Source of the DNA: Chiua virens
Lineage: Eukaryota; Basidiomycota; Agaricomycetes; Boletales; Boletaceae
NCBI GenBank assembly: GCA_019787685.1
Contig: JAHNUO010000009.1
Span: forward strand, 1,488,001 to 1,552,000
Length of the DNA: 64,000 nucleotides
Reading direction: 5' to 3'
A program made the translations under genes and the position numbers. Under the pieces are notes generated by a model. That model saw nothing but the letters and a program-made list of their open reading frames with translations. It had not been told where the DNA came from and made no database searches. This document shows positions 1-12,836 of this stretch, piece after piece (position 1 is the first letter of the stretch; each line of letters starts with the position of its first letter).

Positions 1-794
1 ACGTCCCGTCCCCCCAGCATTTCCCCATCCACACCGGCAAAAAGGGTGGGCTCATGCACCACTTTGTTCTCTTTCTCTGACACGTTTCTCGTAGTGTCCG
101 TGTGTGATACATGGGGTCGTCATTTTGGTGTCATATCCAATCTCAACCGACACATCAACATGAAACAGTGCCCGCTTGAGCCTGTCAACACAGCAGCTGT
201 GCCTCCCAGATGATATCCACCACGGTCCACCACCTTCCACTACACCGACCATCCAGAGCACACTTTCGATCGATCTCCCTCTGTGTAGGTTGGGAGCCTC
301 TTCTACATATTTGACCAGCATGCGAACTCTCGAGAGCCTCCTTTACTCTGATTTCTTGCTTGTGAAAATCATGTATCTCAATATTTTTATCTCTGTTATT
401 GACTTGAGCTTTGACATCCTTCAGCTCCAAAACGACGGAGCTTACCTATCACATCAAATGATATCTACTTCCTTATACTTGACTACCTTTCGTTGCTCTC
501 TGGCCGGCGCCTAGATGGCGAGAATTCTCGCCAATGTCTGATTCCCTGGGACATATCGAAGTTTCCGTCCCCGAGTTTGAACATCTTTCCCCCGCACCCG
601 ATGGTTTTACGAATCTCAAGCAGGACCACGTTGCCCCCGCATACGGCTGCGAACCAGTCTCGCACTTTCCTTCGCCAAATGTGTGCGAAGGCGCCATTAC
701 AAGAATGGCGCGGAACTACTGTTTGGATCGCGGTATATCGTTGTGCTTTCACAGATAACGAACATGCGCGAACCCATTTTTTTCGTGCAGTTAT
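1..794. other. no gene recognised
   Basis: Short open frames occur on both strands, but none shows a recognisable domain, a plausible exon series or biased codon use. I see no RNA gene or mobile element. Confidence 0.5.
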
Positions 795-795
795 G

Positions 796-900
796 TGAAC
801 GAGGACCACTGGCGAACAATCATATTACCAGAGTTTCTCGAAGATCCTGTGGATGCCATACCTCTGAATAACATCAAGTTTCACATGAATTGCCTTCATG
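796..900 (+). pseudogene. F-box/LRR fragment
   Basis: About 75 bases encode N-E-D-H-W-R-T-I followed by a degraded E-F-L-E. This closely matches, at DNA and protein level, the LRR part of the F-box gene at 30.5-31.7 kb (V-D-E-D-H-W-R-A-I-I). Nothing else of the gene can be followed on either side, so it looks like a relic of the F-box family that is scattered through the window. Confidence 0.35.
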
Positions 901-927
901 TGACCACTTGCATCAGATTTCTACAAG

Positions 928-1490
928 TTAGTACGAATGACCAGGCGGAAGCATCGACTTTGCCGGGCTTATGGCCTTACTTGACCAGCGTCGTGTCCCA
1001 AAAGGCATGCTCGCTGCAAAATTTTCGCAATGTGATGTGGAATTAGTGAGTCCCAGTGAGTGTCCATCCGAGGTGCGCATATAAGTATCAGCTCCATCCT
1101 CGATCAAGAGACGGATCATTGAAGCATCGATGCGGGACCATGCTGGATGGCCTACAGCGGCAGAGCGATGTATATCATTCAAGCTCCGACTCATCGTGCC
1201 ATCAAGTTCAGCCGGTACTGTGCCAGTACTGTACTTGACTCATGTATTTGTTCGAGAATCGTGACGAGATACGAGGACCGGAAGCCGTACATCAGGACGT
1301 TGGCAGCCGAAGCGCTGACATTCCAGTGGGTCGTGGAGAACTTGATAGAAAAGATGTGTCATCTCGGGTCAACAATGAGCAGAATGCTTCTAACCTCACA
1401 GCTATGGCGATATCGATGGTTAGGATCAATCTCCAGCTTGACTTGATTACCGCGCAACGAATCGCAGTTATGTCGCATAAAAGTTGATCA
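928..1490 (-). pseudogene. ankyrin-like remnant
   Basis: The minus strand near 1000-1190 reads A-A-V-G-H-P, then M-I-R-L-L-I-E-D-G-A-D and T-S-D-G-H-S-L, which is the layout of ankyrin repeats (AA..GH, LLL..GAD, DG.TPL). Upstream to about 1490 a second open stretch continues without a clear repeat. No start codon or complete exon set is visible. A broken NACHT domain lies on the same strand at 3.7-4.2 kb, so both may derive from one NACHT-ankyrin gene. That link is an inference. Confidence 0.3.
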
Positions 1491-1751
1491 AACAGTGAGC
1501 CACTCCTTCGTGATAGGCTTGTTTATCAATCAGATATCTGATGCGGCGAGAACAACGTAACATTTGCAGTGACCGGGTTGGAAACCGTTGTCATCCATTG
1601 ACAGCCAATCTAAATGAATTCCGTGGTCTACTATCAAGTTATAAGCCCATCAGTCTGGGTAGAGTAACACCCTGTACCCGTTTTCATTGTCACTTTGCAA
1701 GTTCTCACTTTCGCGCTTCTCACATATATCTCTCAATCCAAATTCAAGATC

Positions 1752-3563
1752 ATGTCCTCCGTTCTCCAGCAAGCTCTCATTGCCATGCAATGGAATAACT
1801 ATGTGACTGGTACACCTGTTTTACACTTGTCGCGATAGAGATAGGTCTCTGAGTCCCTTTTTGTCAAGTCGCCATCATCACTGCAGTCGTATATGATTAT
1901 TGTGAGTTGTTGTTTCTGCTTCGATATGAGGCACAAATTTATGCGTCGTCCAGTCCTCGTCCTTCCAAAAGAGGTACGGTTCACATACTTTTTGGTATTT
2001 GCATGAAAGGGTTTCCTGATCGATAACCAATGAAGATCAAATACATCTGGGTTGGTACACACCAACTCACGCTGTTGACAATCCCCTGATAAGAGATCAC
2101 AGAGCAAACCGTGGACCTGGGTGTCGACACTGTTATCCTCGTGTGTGCTGAAATTACCACTTCACTGGCACATGGCTCTAGTGATGCTTTCATAGGTCCG
2201 TTATTGCGGCCTGTTGAATTTGATGTAAGCCTATAGCTGTTGCAATGTATGTTCTATATGCTAACCCGTGACGTTTACCAGATGTGTGACTCTCTGTAAG
2301 TTCAAATTGGAGTTAAAAAATGTAGACTTGATCCAACTTTGACCACATTGAACTCGAAAGATGACACCACATTTGTGCCTGGTCCTAAAGCGGTATGACT
2401 CGTCAGATATCAGTCACTGAATGTGCTGACGTGAATTTATGTGTACTCAGATGTGTGTACTTTGTCTTGGTTCCACTTGAGCTTGATATCTTATTTATGT
2501 AACAGTTGTGAGTGTTCACCCGAGACCTTCTAGGACATTCCATTCACAAATCTTTTCAAGGTGGACTGGTGTATCTCACAATGATGTGGTCATATGTTCT
2601 GTTTTTCAGTGCAGCTGATTGTGAGTAGCTATGTGACTCCTGAGTGAAAAAATGCAGACTATGATTGGGATTACAGACCTAATGATCCTGCGTGTATGGG
2701 CGATATATAATCAATCAAGGCTCATCTTTGGTACACTTCTTGTTTTGTTTTTCATTGAGGTCGTCTCCATCACCATATATTATGTCTTCGAAAGCGCTCC
2801 GAAGATTTGTGCGTATAGACAACCTGTATCAAATGTGTGCCATACTAACCAATGACAATCAAAAAGGGGGCCCCAGCCAAATACTGGGATATTCGTATTG
2901 CACGGTGTTGGCGCCGACGACGCTTGAGTTGGGTGTCACGGAACTAACTGCTTACTCTTCGCAAATCATCTTCAGCACGGTGTTGTGCATGCTCGCAACC
3001 ATCCAGTTCGTAAGGCAGTCGCTTCAAATGTACCGCATGACAAAACAATGGCAATCAAACCGAATCATCAATTTACTTGTCAAGCAGGGGACTGTCTACT
3101 TCTTTGCGTATGTTTATGTCCTCATTCCCCTTCAAAGCAATGCCGAGAAATGCACTGGATAGGGCTAATGATGGTGTCTTCTCACAGCTTCATCTTGCTG
3201 AACGTCTTCAACATATTGATCACCTTGCAAGCAATTCCAAACAATACACAGTCATATTTGGCAACTTTCGCGGAGTATGTGCCTGTGGTCACTCTCCCCC
3301 CTCGATTCATCATAAGTATACGGGAAATAAGCGAGCGTGACGTTCAAGGGGGACATGGGGCCGGGGTTGACTCTGGGTTTGGTTTATCGACGCTATCCGA
3401 CCGTGGCGCTCCCAGATCGCGCATTGTATTCGCAAATCGCGATGAGAACGAAGTGGCAGAAAACACGGCGGCGGAAGAAAATGAAAACATGGAGGTGGAT
3501 TCAGGGAGGGGTGAGAGGACACGAAGCATTCAGATGGTACTCAGAGATGCTGAATCGAGATGA
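1752..3563 (+). CDS. DUF6533-type seven-pass membrane protein
   Basis: This is a member of the fungal DUF6533 family of multi-pass membrane proteins, whose function is unknown. Exon 1 (1752-1809) encodes M-S-S-V-L and W-N-N-Y-V-T. An intron at 1810 restores V-A-I-I-T-A-V-V-Y-D-Y, the N-terminal DUF6533 signature. Later exons encode D-L-M-I-L-R-V-W-A-I-Y at about 2665-2705 and transmembrane segments near 2720-2800 and 2960-3110. After an intron at about 3109-3187 comes S-F-I-L-L-N-V-F-N-I-L followed by an acidic cytoplasmic tail. Exons between about 1880 and 2640 could not be fixed with confidence and several readings compete there, so the gene may be partly decayed. It is the only plausibly intact gene in the first 7.7 kb and lies opposite the NACHT and ankyrin remnants. 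Confidence 0.65.
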
Positions 3564-3682
3564 CTGGGATCGGGGCAAATCAAGCGAGTGTACGTATGTG
3601 ACGGCAGTACGAATAACGCCATCCTCACCGTTTGACGGTCAGCCACCGCGTTGGCCACATAAACTTAGTCTCACTGTCCCTC

Positions 3683-4215
3683 TCACATACACTTCTGTCT
3701 TCCATTGAAAAACATACAAAAAACCAGGAATCCGTTCACGATGACTTGCAATGGCCGACTAGCCACGAAAAGTCGCGCATGGCCCTTCGGTGCGACGAGA
3801 CCTTTAAGAAGTTCCTCGACATCTTTGCACTCGTCAAGCGCATCCACAACAACCCGAGACTTTGGGGGGAATAACCGTGTGGTCCTAGAAATAAACGCCG
3901 CGAGTTCTACGATGCTGACGTGTGGCCCCGCCTCTAGCTTTGGTATAGATGAGGTCATCAATTAAGTTGCCAAAGTCATTAGTACTGTCATGAACTTGAC
4001 GCAAGAGCTGAGAAAATAATGAACGAAAGACTTCAGAAGCGTTTGCTAGAACGTTCGTTCCGGAAATGACGATAGAACAAGCAAGAACATTCTTTCCCGT
4101 TGGATCTTCTCGAAGGGTGCGATGACAGACGATCTGCGAACCGATCAGTGTTGCCCATTTGTGCAATGTCTGGCACTAAGCCGGCCGTGTTGCATGCAAC
4201 CAATATCCTACGCAT
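3683..4215 (-). pseudogene. broken NACHT NTPase domain
   Basis: On the minus strand a degenerate P-loop (P-T-G-K-N-V-L-A) is followed by V-F-R-S-L-F-S-Q-L-L, as in fungal STAND proteins. A frameshift near 3930-3945 separates this from the Walker B block V-V-V-D-A-L-D-E-C and the sensor-like A-R-L-F-V-A-S-R-P-L. The P-loop lacks the usual G-x-x-x-x-G-K-S/T arrangement, with N in place of S/T. Neither an N-terminal domain nor C-terminal repeats are attached. Together these show a decayed NACHT protein, probably of the NACHT-ankyrin type. Confidence 0.6.
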
Positions 4216-7200
4216 GTCCTTCTCGAGCTGGACATGAGTGTGTGGAACCCTTGCTAATCAGCATACTTTTTGGCAACGACGATAACTTGTTGAGAAGCGG
4301 ATGAGACTTCGAGAGGAATTTTGCGAGTGCGTTCAATAGATTTATGGTATGTTTGCCGGGCTAATTCCCTGTGGTAACTTCAGCGACAAAGTGGAAGAGT
4401 AGCACAGCCACTTCTGGATGCACCCGATCAACCATGTACCACACCATCCTTCTATCATACATTCACTTTGGCACCCGGATCCAATCAGTCTATCTCGAAT
4501 AGCGAATTGTTATTTTCTTCGGTCTGTACAGTTATTTGGTGACCGAAGCTGTCAAAACACCGAGTACACAATATAGCATATTGAGAAACGCACTGGCAGG
4601 TAAGTAACAAGGTATAGAACTTCAGTTTATTTCGTTCCTACTAACGATGAGGATAGATCCTGACTGGCTTTCACCGCGGTACCTCCCGTTTCTACCATCT
4701 AAAATACCATTCTTCCCGAATCGCCGAAACATCAACAGTACATTCCGTCGTGGTCGTCCGCACTCTGAATACTTCACATAGTCTTTGAATAGTGAGCAAC
4801 AGTCAAACGTAGTGACCAGTTCCTTTCGGTCGCTAGCTGATAAAAGTGTTGATATCCCTTATGGATGAAAGCTACTTTGGATCTTGGCATGTAGCAGCAC
4901 CCAGCGTCAACAACCTGACATCAGCAACGGAACTTGTCGTGCGTGTATGCGTGATATACTATGTACGTGGTGCTTACTGCTAACGTCGATTATCGATGTG
5001 TATAGTCATCGATGAAAATGATATCCCGTACCTCAAGTTCTCAGCCAAGCAACGAGGATTATCATATCTGCATCATTCTTGGTTAGCTTCATTCACAATT
5101 GCAGCAATTTTGTGGTGAACCGACACCGTACAATAAGCACAAGGCCTTGGTTTGTATCGCGACTAATAGAATGTAAGGAGGCATGAACAATGTGGTCGCG
5201 ATTCGTTACTCTGGCCGTCACCATCAATACACTTTCTGGGCCATGGGTGTTGCCCCATTTTCAATATCACTTGCCATCGGAGATGTACCCTACCCTCAGT
5301 TCCCTCGGCAGAAAGGCATTCTACTCGGGTGCGAACAGCACTGCGAACGCATGGTAGCGTGATCACCAACCATTCCTACAAGTTGACTGAAACAGAAGAT
5401 AGCTATTTCCCCTTCCATCCGAACCTCAGTTAGAACCTTCCTTTCTGGATTGGAATGTGTGCATACAGGCTCCCATCATATTCCCGAACAAGGAAAGCCA
5501 AACTGTGTCAATTCCATGTGAGGGAGTACGCTCGACGTATGTATACAACAGCCCATTGGAAAAACCTGGATGTTCGTGGGGACAACGATGCATGATGTGG
5601 CTACACCATGCACAATTAATTGGTGACGATTCATCGCCGTACGTATCTCATCACACAATAATTACTAATTGCATGAGAGCCTTGTGCTGATCAGAAATCG
5701 GATAGGGTTATCTTAGTATCAACCCTCCACGCGGTGAGTATCATCTTCTCACTCGGGGCACGGCGATTTCAACCCGACGATCCCTCAGCGCTCAGCACGC
5801 GGCCCCTCATGGTTATATCAGTCAATCAACTTTCCATGAAAATGAGTGCTCATATTCCGATATGTACGCTGAAATTCAGGCATTATATCAAATTTCCTTA
5901 CTGATCATTCTTGCGGTTCAAATCTTTCAAAGGTTCCTTGTCAGGAAATAGCGGTCACCACTTGACGGTCAAATTTCTCTCATATTCCATATGGCGGTCT
6001 GCAATTCGATACAACCCACCTTTGGGAAAGTTTCATCGATCACTGGATAGCATGCATCCCGATCAACATATCCTGCGTTCCATTCGGAATTCAAATATTC
6101 ACCACCTGTGAATATGCTTATGCTTTAGGGATGCGCTCGAGATCGAAGTTCTACCGTATGTTCTCCATCAGTGTTCCAAGACACCATCTCGAGTACCCAA
6201 TGTGATCCCTTTGACGCTGTGGAAGCGAGGCAACCTTGCTTTCCCTTGCTTCCAGCTGCAGAAACACATGCGCCTCAAGTCAGAGACAAGCAATATGCTA
6301 CTTTGGCGGTCTTGAAGCAAGAGTTGGTTATCGGGCCCGATTCTGGAAGCTCGTCTCAGTCCTTCCATGGCATTTCCAAATTACAGTTTGGTTCCGAAGA
6401 CGGTTCCAGCTCCGTGTGTTCATTAGTGTTGTTCACGATGCTAAAATGATCGAATCTTGAGTGAAAAGTCGGAAGCCGGTTTGCGATGCATTGTAGCACA
6501 AAACAGCCCACCCTAATGCCCGATATTACTATGGCGCGCCGCTCAATGATCATCCGATTTTCCCAGCATCATTTCGAGGTAAATGGATAACGAGTCCATG
6601 TAATGTGACCATGGAAGAATGCATTGTCGCGGGAAATGCGGCGGAAACCGTTCTTAACCGAATCAGAGATGTCTTGCAGACCATGTTCCGCCGATCGCTG
6701 GTTCGGATAAGAAGCTGGACGGCCCGGCGATCCGAATCTTTTTTTTTCGTTTACACCTGTTTGCCATAGTCCGAATTGGGTCACCTTCGGGAGCTTTACT
6801 GACAAGCTCTGTTCCGCGTCCGAGTCACACAATCCAAGTCCTCGTGCACAAGCGTTAGCGTACACTCTAGAAGCTTCAGGATATTCCTCTTTTCATTACG
6901 CGCGCGAGACATCCCGTGACTGCTGTCATTCGTAATGAGGCTGATGTATTAGGCAAATCATGATTGCGGACAGCCGGCACCGTCCGATGGACCACGATGG
7001 TGTTGCCACCAAGGTCTGATCAGCCCGCGTGTGTCTTCGTTTTCTTTTCTTTGATATCCACCAGATAGTAATGTGTTATGCATGCCGGCTTGCGCCGGCG
7101 CATCTTGGCATCATTAGCTGATGACCTAGATTCAAGTTGTGTTCGTGCTTTCCGCATTCTGTGGACGGCAGCGAGGACCCGAGAAGTTGGAACCAGAGAC

Positions 7201-7740
7201 CACACGTCTTTCCCGAGTTGTTTTTATGCGGCGGTCGTACTACGGCGGTCCTCAAGAACTAACTTTTCGATCGTCCCTTGGCTTCTCAAGGCAATTCATA
7301 TGGTGACCGTAGAGGCGAGCATGCGGTTTCGTGAAATTTTTCCAAATCCCGGGCTCGCCATCACTGACGTATTCGGTGTTGCAACTCAACCTCATACCAG
7401 CGCACCTAGGTGCCGATATCATCGCAAGCAATCCCTTTGTCGTTTACTTAATGGACTCGACGCATGTTCATGTCCGTGGTTCCTCGTCCTCCTGGTTTCC
7501 GACTATGAGCAACTCGAAAGAAACCGGGCTCCTTGTTACAGCACCTTCATCTCTTATCTTCTCGGGCTACATCCGTGACAGGTTCCTGTTCCTTTCGATC
7601 CCAACCAGGCTGAACATTTGACCTCACCTTCTCTACCCAACCTCTGGTTTTTGGCTGCGTTGATCGGCACATTCTCTAGTTCCACCCCATTGCGCCTTCC
7701 AGAATTCCATAACGGTGTTTAGAAGCTGGCGCTCGTAGAT
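4216..7740. other. no gene recognised
   Basis: A 3.5 kb stretch of short, unrelated open frames on both strands. The longest (7078-7578 plus) shows no domain and no plausible splice partners. I see no repeats or RNA genes. The right end contains the promoter of the glyoxal oxidase gene. Confidence 0.5.
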
Positions 7741-7743
7741 GCC

Positions 7744-7750
7744 TATAAAA
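7744..7750 (+). promoter_or_regulatory. TATA box of glyoxal oxidase gene
   Basis: A perfect TATAAAA lies 43-49 bases upstream of the proposed ATG at 7793, a usual distance for a compact fungal promoter. Confidence 0.5.
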
Positions 7751-7792
7751 TGACCCTTCCAAACGATTGGAACTGAAAGCCAGAAGTGCAAA

Positions 7793-10700
7793 ATGGCAGC
7801 CTTCCGTCTTTTGACCCTGTATTCCGCTTTAATACTTCAAGTACAGTCTTCTTTGCGGTTCGGCACCCCACTTCTCACGCGACGATTCCTAGACTTCTGC
7901 GTTTTCACCGAACGTACGTCACCATGCCCACCGCCGTGCCCTGCCGGCGGGGTGGACAGCATACGGATGCTGGACGTAAGTCGCTCGGTTCTCCTGTTTG
8001 AGGTTCCTCACAACCTTCTTTGATAGCGACGATGTTGGCGATCGTACGCTCTCATCTGCTTCGTATGCCAACGCGACTGGCATGACCGTCGAGTCGTGCA
8101 TCAGCTTCTGCTCGACAGGGTCCAATGCATATATCTACGCTGGCGTCGAGTACGCAGACGAATGCTGTGAGTTCTATCATCTCCTCAATATCCACGTTGC
8201 TCACCCACAGGCAGACTGCGGTAATTCGTTCACGGCGGGGGCCACTAACGTGAGCTCGACCGATTGTGACATGACTTGCGCTGGAGATTCCACGGAGTAT
8301 TGTGGCGCGAGCGACCGGCTCAACGTTTATTGGAGTGGCGCCAATCCTCCCCCTCCTCCCATCACCGTACCGAGTGTCGGTAGCTGGGTTTCGCTCGGAT
8401 GTTACAAGTAAGGCACGCTGTTCTCAACAGATCTTTTGTTCCAACTTTCTTCTCGCAGCGATTCCGTCGCCGATCGAGCGTTGTCGTATGGTGCAGCCGT
8501 CAGTAACGTTACAGTAGAAAGCTGCACTGCTGCGTGTCAAAATGCTGGTTACACATTCGCAGGCATGGAGTACGCTGACCAATGCTGTCAGTATTTCTTT
8601 CTCTCATCCCGAGTCCTCCTCGTTCATTGATATTGACCAATCCCCTGCATATCCTGGCAGACTGTGGTTCCATTCTTGATTATGGGTCCGCGCCAACTCC
8701 ACTTACGGAATGTGATATGACGTGCGACGGAAATTCGTCTGAATATTGTGGAGGCCCAGACCGTCTCAATCTGTATAACTACACCGGGACGACTACTTCC
8801 AGTGGGGGCGGGGGTGGAGGCATTTTGGTGGGTGGTGGAACGGATACATCGGAAACATGGACATACGCCGCCTGCTACGTGGACAACGCCTACGGCCGCA
8901 TCCTTGGAAATGAAAACGATAACAGCAACACAACAGTTGAAAGTTGTATTGCTTATTGCAGTACGAACAATTTCACGCTCGCCGGGATCGAGTATAGCAC
9001 ACAATGCTGTGAGTGACGTCACCTCATATGCGCTTTCATACCGCTGTTTTTCCTTCATTTCGTCCCATCCATTACTGACCGCTCATATCGGGTTACCTTC
9101 ATTCTAGTCTGTGGTGACTATTTGGTGAATGGAGCAGTTCAGGCACCCGAAAGCGATTGCGATATGGCTTGCGGGGGAAATGCCACGTAAGCACCGAGAA
9201 TTCGTTCGCGGACATTGCTAACGAAGAAGGTAGGGAGGTGTGTGGGGGCCCAAACCGACTCTCGGTGTACACGTCGACAGGCAACGTCACGGCGCTTCCT
9301 GTACCCACGATACAAAACACAAGTCTCCCTGGGTCATGGAAATACCAAGGATGCCTTGCGTAGGTGGTGATCCCTTATCAGCGGTCATAACCCTGAGCAT
9401 CTTGAACATGTTTCGTCGAATAGTGAACAAGCGGGCGGAGTGAGGGTGTTCCCATACGAGATAGACTGGACGACGAATAACACAGTCGACGCTTGCCTAA
9501 ACCAGTGCGCAGCAGTATGGCTATCCCGTTGCTGGATTGGAGTACTCTGATCAATGCTGTGAGTTTCTCTCGTCCCCCTTGACGTTCGCACGCACGAAGT
9601 AACTTGGTATTCTGTAGTCTGTGGTGACGTAGGCGATATCACTACCAATGGTGGGACATATGTCTCGGATTCGGACTGCAACATGGCCTGCTCTGGGGAC
9701 GCCTATCCATCTGTGTGGTGGTTCAGATAGGTTGACCACTTACTATTGGACTGGGACCCCGCTTCACGTCTGGAACACGCCGGCCAACACCGGTTATTAT
9801 GAGGCAAGTTCAACATCACCGCACTTCTCTCCGCAATTCAAGCTCACGATGTATCTCAGCTTCTCATTGGTGGACTTGTCGTGCCCTTGATCGCCACCGT
9901 CGGCATCAACAACAAGGTCTCCTTTGTCGAGAAATGGGGCACGTCCGAGTTTACCAACTCGACGGGCGCGTACGAGCTGGACCTCAGCCTGGTCGACAAC
10001 TATTTGTTGGCGTGGCGCGAGATGCACGTCAAGACGGACGTGTTTTGTTCGGCGAGCATCATCCTCCCAGATAAGGGCGCGCGTCAGATCAATCTCGGTG
10101 GATGGTCACTCACGTCGACGTACGGTGTGAGATTGTACTACCCCGACGGCAGTCCGGGGGTAAATGGGACGCACGATTGGGAGGAGAATGTGAATGAGCT
10201 GTCACTTCAGGTTTGTCTTACTTATTGTATCTATCGTTCTGTAGGAGGGTTGATATTGACTTTTGCAGCGCGGCCGATGGTACCCGACGGCGATGATGAT
10301 GCCCAACGGAAGTATCCTTGTCGTGGGTGGGGAGACTGGCAGCAACGGCCCCCCTCAACCCAGTCTGGAGATCCTTCCAAAGCCACCTGGCAATGACACC
10401 ACCATCACCCTTGACTACTTGCAGCGCACTGACCCCAACAATCTGTACCCATTCTTGCTGGTTCTTCCAAGCGGGCGGATCTTCATTGGTAACGAACATG
10501 ATGTCTTGTGATCAGTGCATTTATTCAACAAGGGTGTCTCTAGGTTACTACAACGAAGCACGCATACTCGACCCTGTCACGTTCGACACTGTCACCGTCC
10601 TGCCCAACATGCCCGGCGCGGTCAACAACTTCCTCGCGGGCCGCACATATCCGATGGAAGGTACCGCTGTACTGTTGCCACAGTACGCACCTTACACCGA

Positions 10701-11718
10701 TCCGATCGAGATTCTCGTGTGCGGCGGATCGACGCCTGGCGCGGGCATTGCACTCGACAACTGCATTACCATCGCACCCGAAGCCGAGAATGCGACGTGG
10801 GTGCTGGAGCGCATGGTACGTGTTCAGGTGTTCATATATGGGAAAAGCGACCGTGTCTGATGTGGATGCACGATCTGATATGTCTGATTAGCCGTCGAAA
10901 CGAGTGATGCCGTGCATGGTGACGCTTCCGGATGGGTAAGTCCGCGCCCCGACAGAAGCATCATTTTGTGCGTCGGATGTTCACCTGAACGGTCTGCAGG
11001 ACGTACATGATCATGAATGGTGGACAGCAAGGGTTCGCCGGATTCGGACTGGGCAACGACCCCAACCTTAACGCACTCCTGTACGACCCGAGTCAACCTG
11101 TCGGTCAGCGCATCTCGATCCTCAACAATACGATCGTTGCGCGTTTGTATCACTCCGAAGCGACGCTCCTCCCTGACGGCCGCGTGTTGGTGTCGGGCTC
11201 GGATCCGGAGACGTACTACGCCAATGGATCGTACGTGTACCCCGAGGAATTCCGGATCGAGGTGTACATCCCGCCGTATCTGAACCAGGGGTTCACGCAG
11301 CCGACGTTCACGATTGCAGAGACGGACTGGAATCTGGGTGGGCAGTATACGATCGAGGTGACGTTGTTCCAGGGGACGACGAATACGATGCGGATCTCGC
11401 TCATCGCAGGTGGGTCCTGTTTTCTGGACTGCTATTTTATGCACGACACACGCTGATGGTTGACAACAGCATCGTCGAGTACGCACGGCAACGTCATGAG
11501 TGGGGGAAGGATTCTCTTCCCAGAGTTCTCGTGTTCTGGGAACACGTGCACGATCACGGCGCCGCCCAATGTGTACGTGAGTCCGCCAGGCTGGCATCAG
11601 TTGTTCGTGTTGGACTGGACCGACACCGTCGCACTCGGCGTGGGTCCGAATTGGAGGAGACCCAGCAGGGCTCGGTAATTGGCCGGATTTCTCTGATTTC
11701 ACGTTACCCGGGGTCTAA
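7793..11718 (+). CDS. secreted glyoxal (copper radical) oxidase with four WSC domains
   Basis: Copper radical oxidases oxidise aldehydes to acids and make H2O2, which feeds peroxidases outside the cell. Exon 1 (7793-7840) encodes a signal peptide, [10 protein letters not shown]. Introns at 7841-7892 and 7976-8026 lead into four WSC domains (about 7950-8400, 8459-8790, 8850-9290 and 9330-9760), each with the Y-C-G/F-C-G and D-C-D/N-M-x-C motifs. The oxidase domain starts after a GC-AG intron at 9804-9859. It keeps the expected ligands: V-F-C-S (Cys of the Tyr-Cys cofactor), R-W-Y-P-T (its Tyr), R-L-Y-H-S (axial Tyr and His) and S-T-H-G (second His). About 16 exons are visible. Single extra bases interrupt the frame at about 9515 and 9707 (fourth WSC domain) and at 11616, where V-L-D is followed by G-P-T-P-S and W-V-R-I-G-G-D-P in another frame, ending at 11718. 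The gene is either damaged or carries sequencing errors. Confidence 0.9.
9804..9859 (+). other. GC-AG intron
   Basis: The intron between the last WSC domain (ending G-Y-Y-E) and the oxidase domain (starting L-L-I-G-G-L) begins GCAAGT and ends CAG. The rest of the donor matches consensus perfectly, as is usual for functional GC donors. No GT donor nearby gives the right frame. Confidence 0.75.
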
Positions 11719-12836
11719 AGCAAAGTACCTTGTCAATTGGATTCGAAATTTCGTTTTCTTATAGCTTTCTCTCGGATCCGTTCATGATGGGTGTTTTATC
11801 TGGCTTATACCTTCAATAGCGAGTGCGTTTCAGAAAGATCGAGCGTGTTTTTGGATGGGGTATGCGTCGGATCTACAATGTTTGACATGGTATATCTGGC
11901 TCGATTGATCTTGGGGGGCTCGACGGAGTGTAATATCGCCTTGTGAATGATATCCCCAGGATTTCCTTTTTTAAAAGCTGGTAAACGAGTTGAGTGGCAA
12001 TGAGAGTGACGACGATAGTGTCGTTCCTGTAGTACAGGATGTCACGCACAGAGCGCTCGTCATTCAACGTTCTCCTGAAAGATACATGCAGAGATGGGTA
12101 TTGAGACAAGCGGAATTTGAAGTCAGAAGCATCCCGTCCAACGTCCAAGGAGCAGCAGAGAGTACAATGTGCGATACATAGTGTGCGCGTCGTTTAGAAT
12201 GCGCATGACGTACGTAAGAAGGTGATAGTGGGGCGACCGGGCTGACGATCGTCGGGGGTGTGTGGGAATGGCAAGGTCTTGGCAGCAATGACGATAATGC
12301 GGCTATTGCGCGGTGTCGAGCATAGGGGGTTGAGATAGTGGTTGTTGGGTGTTGCAGCTCTGTGGCAAAAGTGGGTCTCGTTCTTGCGGGTCGTCTGTAG
12401 GAGGTTCAGATGTTCCAGAACATCCTAGACAAGAACAACGACAAAGCGTCCTCTGTGAAGGCATGTCCTAGATAGATGTCACGATGAATGCACTACGCCA
12501 AGTCGCTCTGACTCACGGAGAGACATGAAGTCGATGCATATGCCAGTTGTGACGTCGATGCAAGCAGTGCATGCGATGGCACAGCAGGTACCGACGATTT
12601 CGTCAAACATTTGTACTCAGTGGGTGCTTACAAGGAAGGGTGCTGACTAATTTTACAAGGGAGTGATAAAGACTCTTCGAGACATCACACACGCTTCTAA
12701 CACACCGTACATCAACTCATCCTTATTACTCTTATGGCAGACACAAAAGTATTCACCATGACACTTACTTTACACCTTTCAATCTAACACTCACGCTCAG
12801 GGGCCTGCCACGACGCCCGCGCCCAACAAGCTCGCC
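11719..12836. other. intergenic, no gene recognised
   Basis: This spacer lies between the oxidase and the PIN-domain gene. I see no coding region, RNA gene or repeat in it. Confidence 0.55.

Noticed and set aside
10824..11702. 292-codon open frame on the minus strand
   Set aside because: It lies antisense to the oxidase exons, is Arg-rich, shows no domain and is explained by the codon use of the opposite strand.
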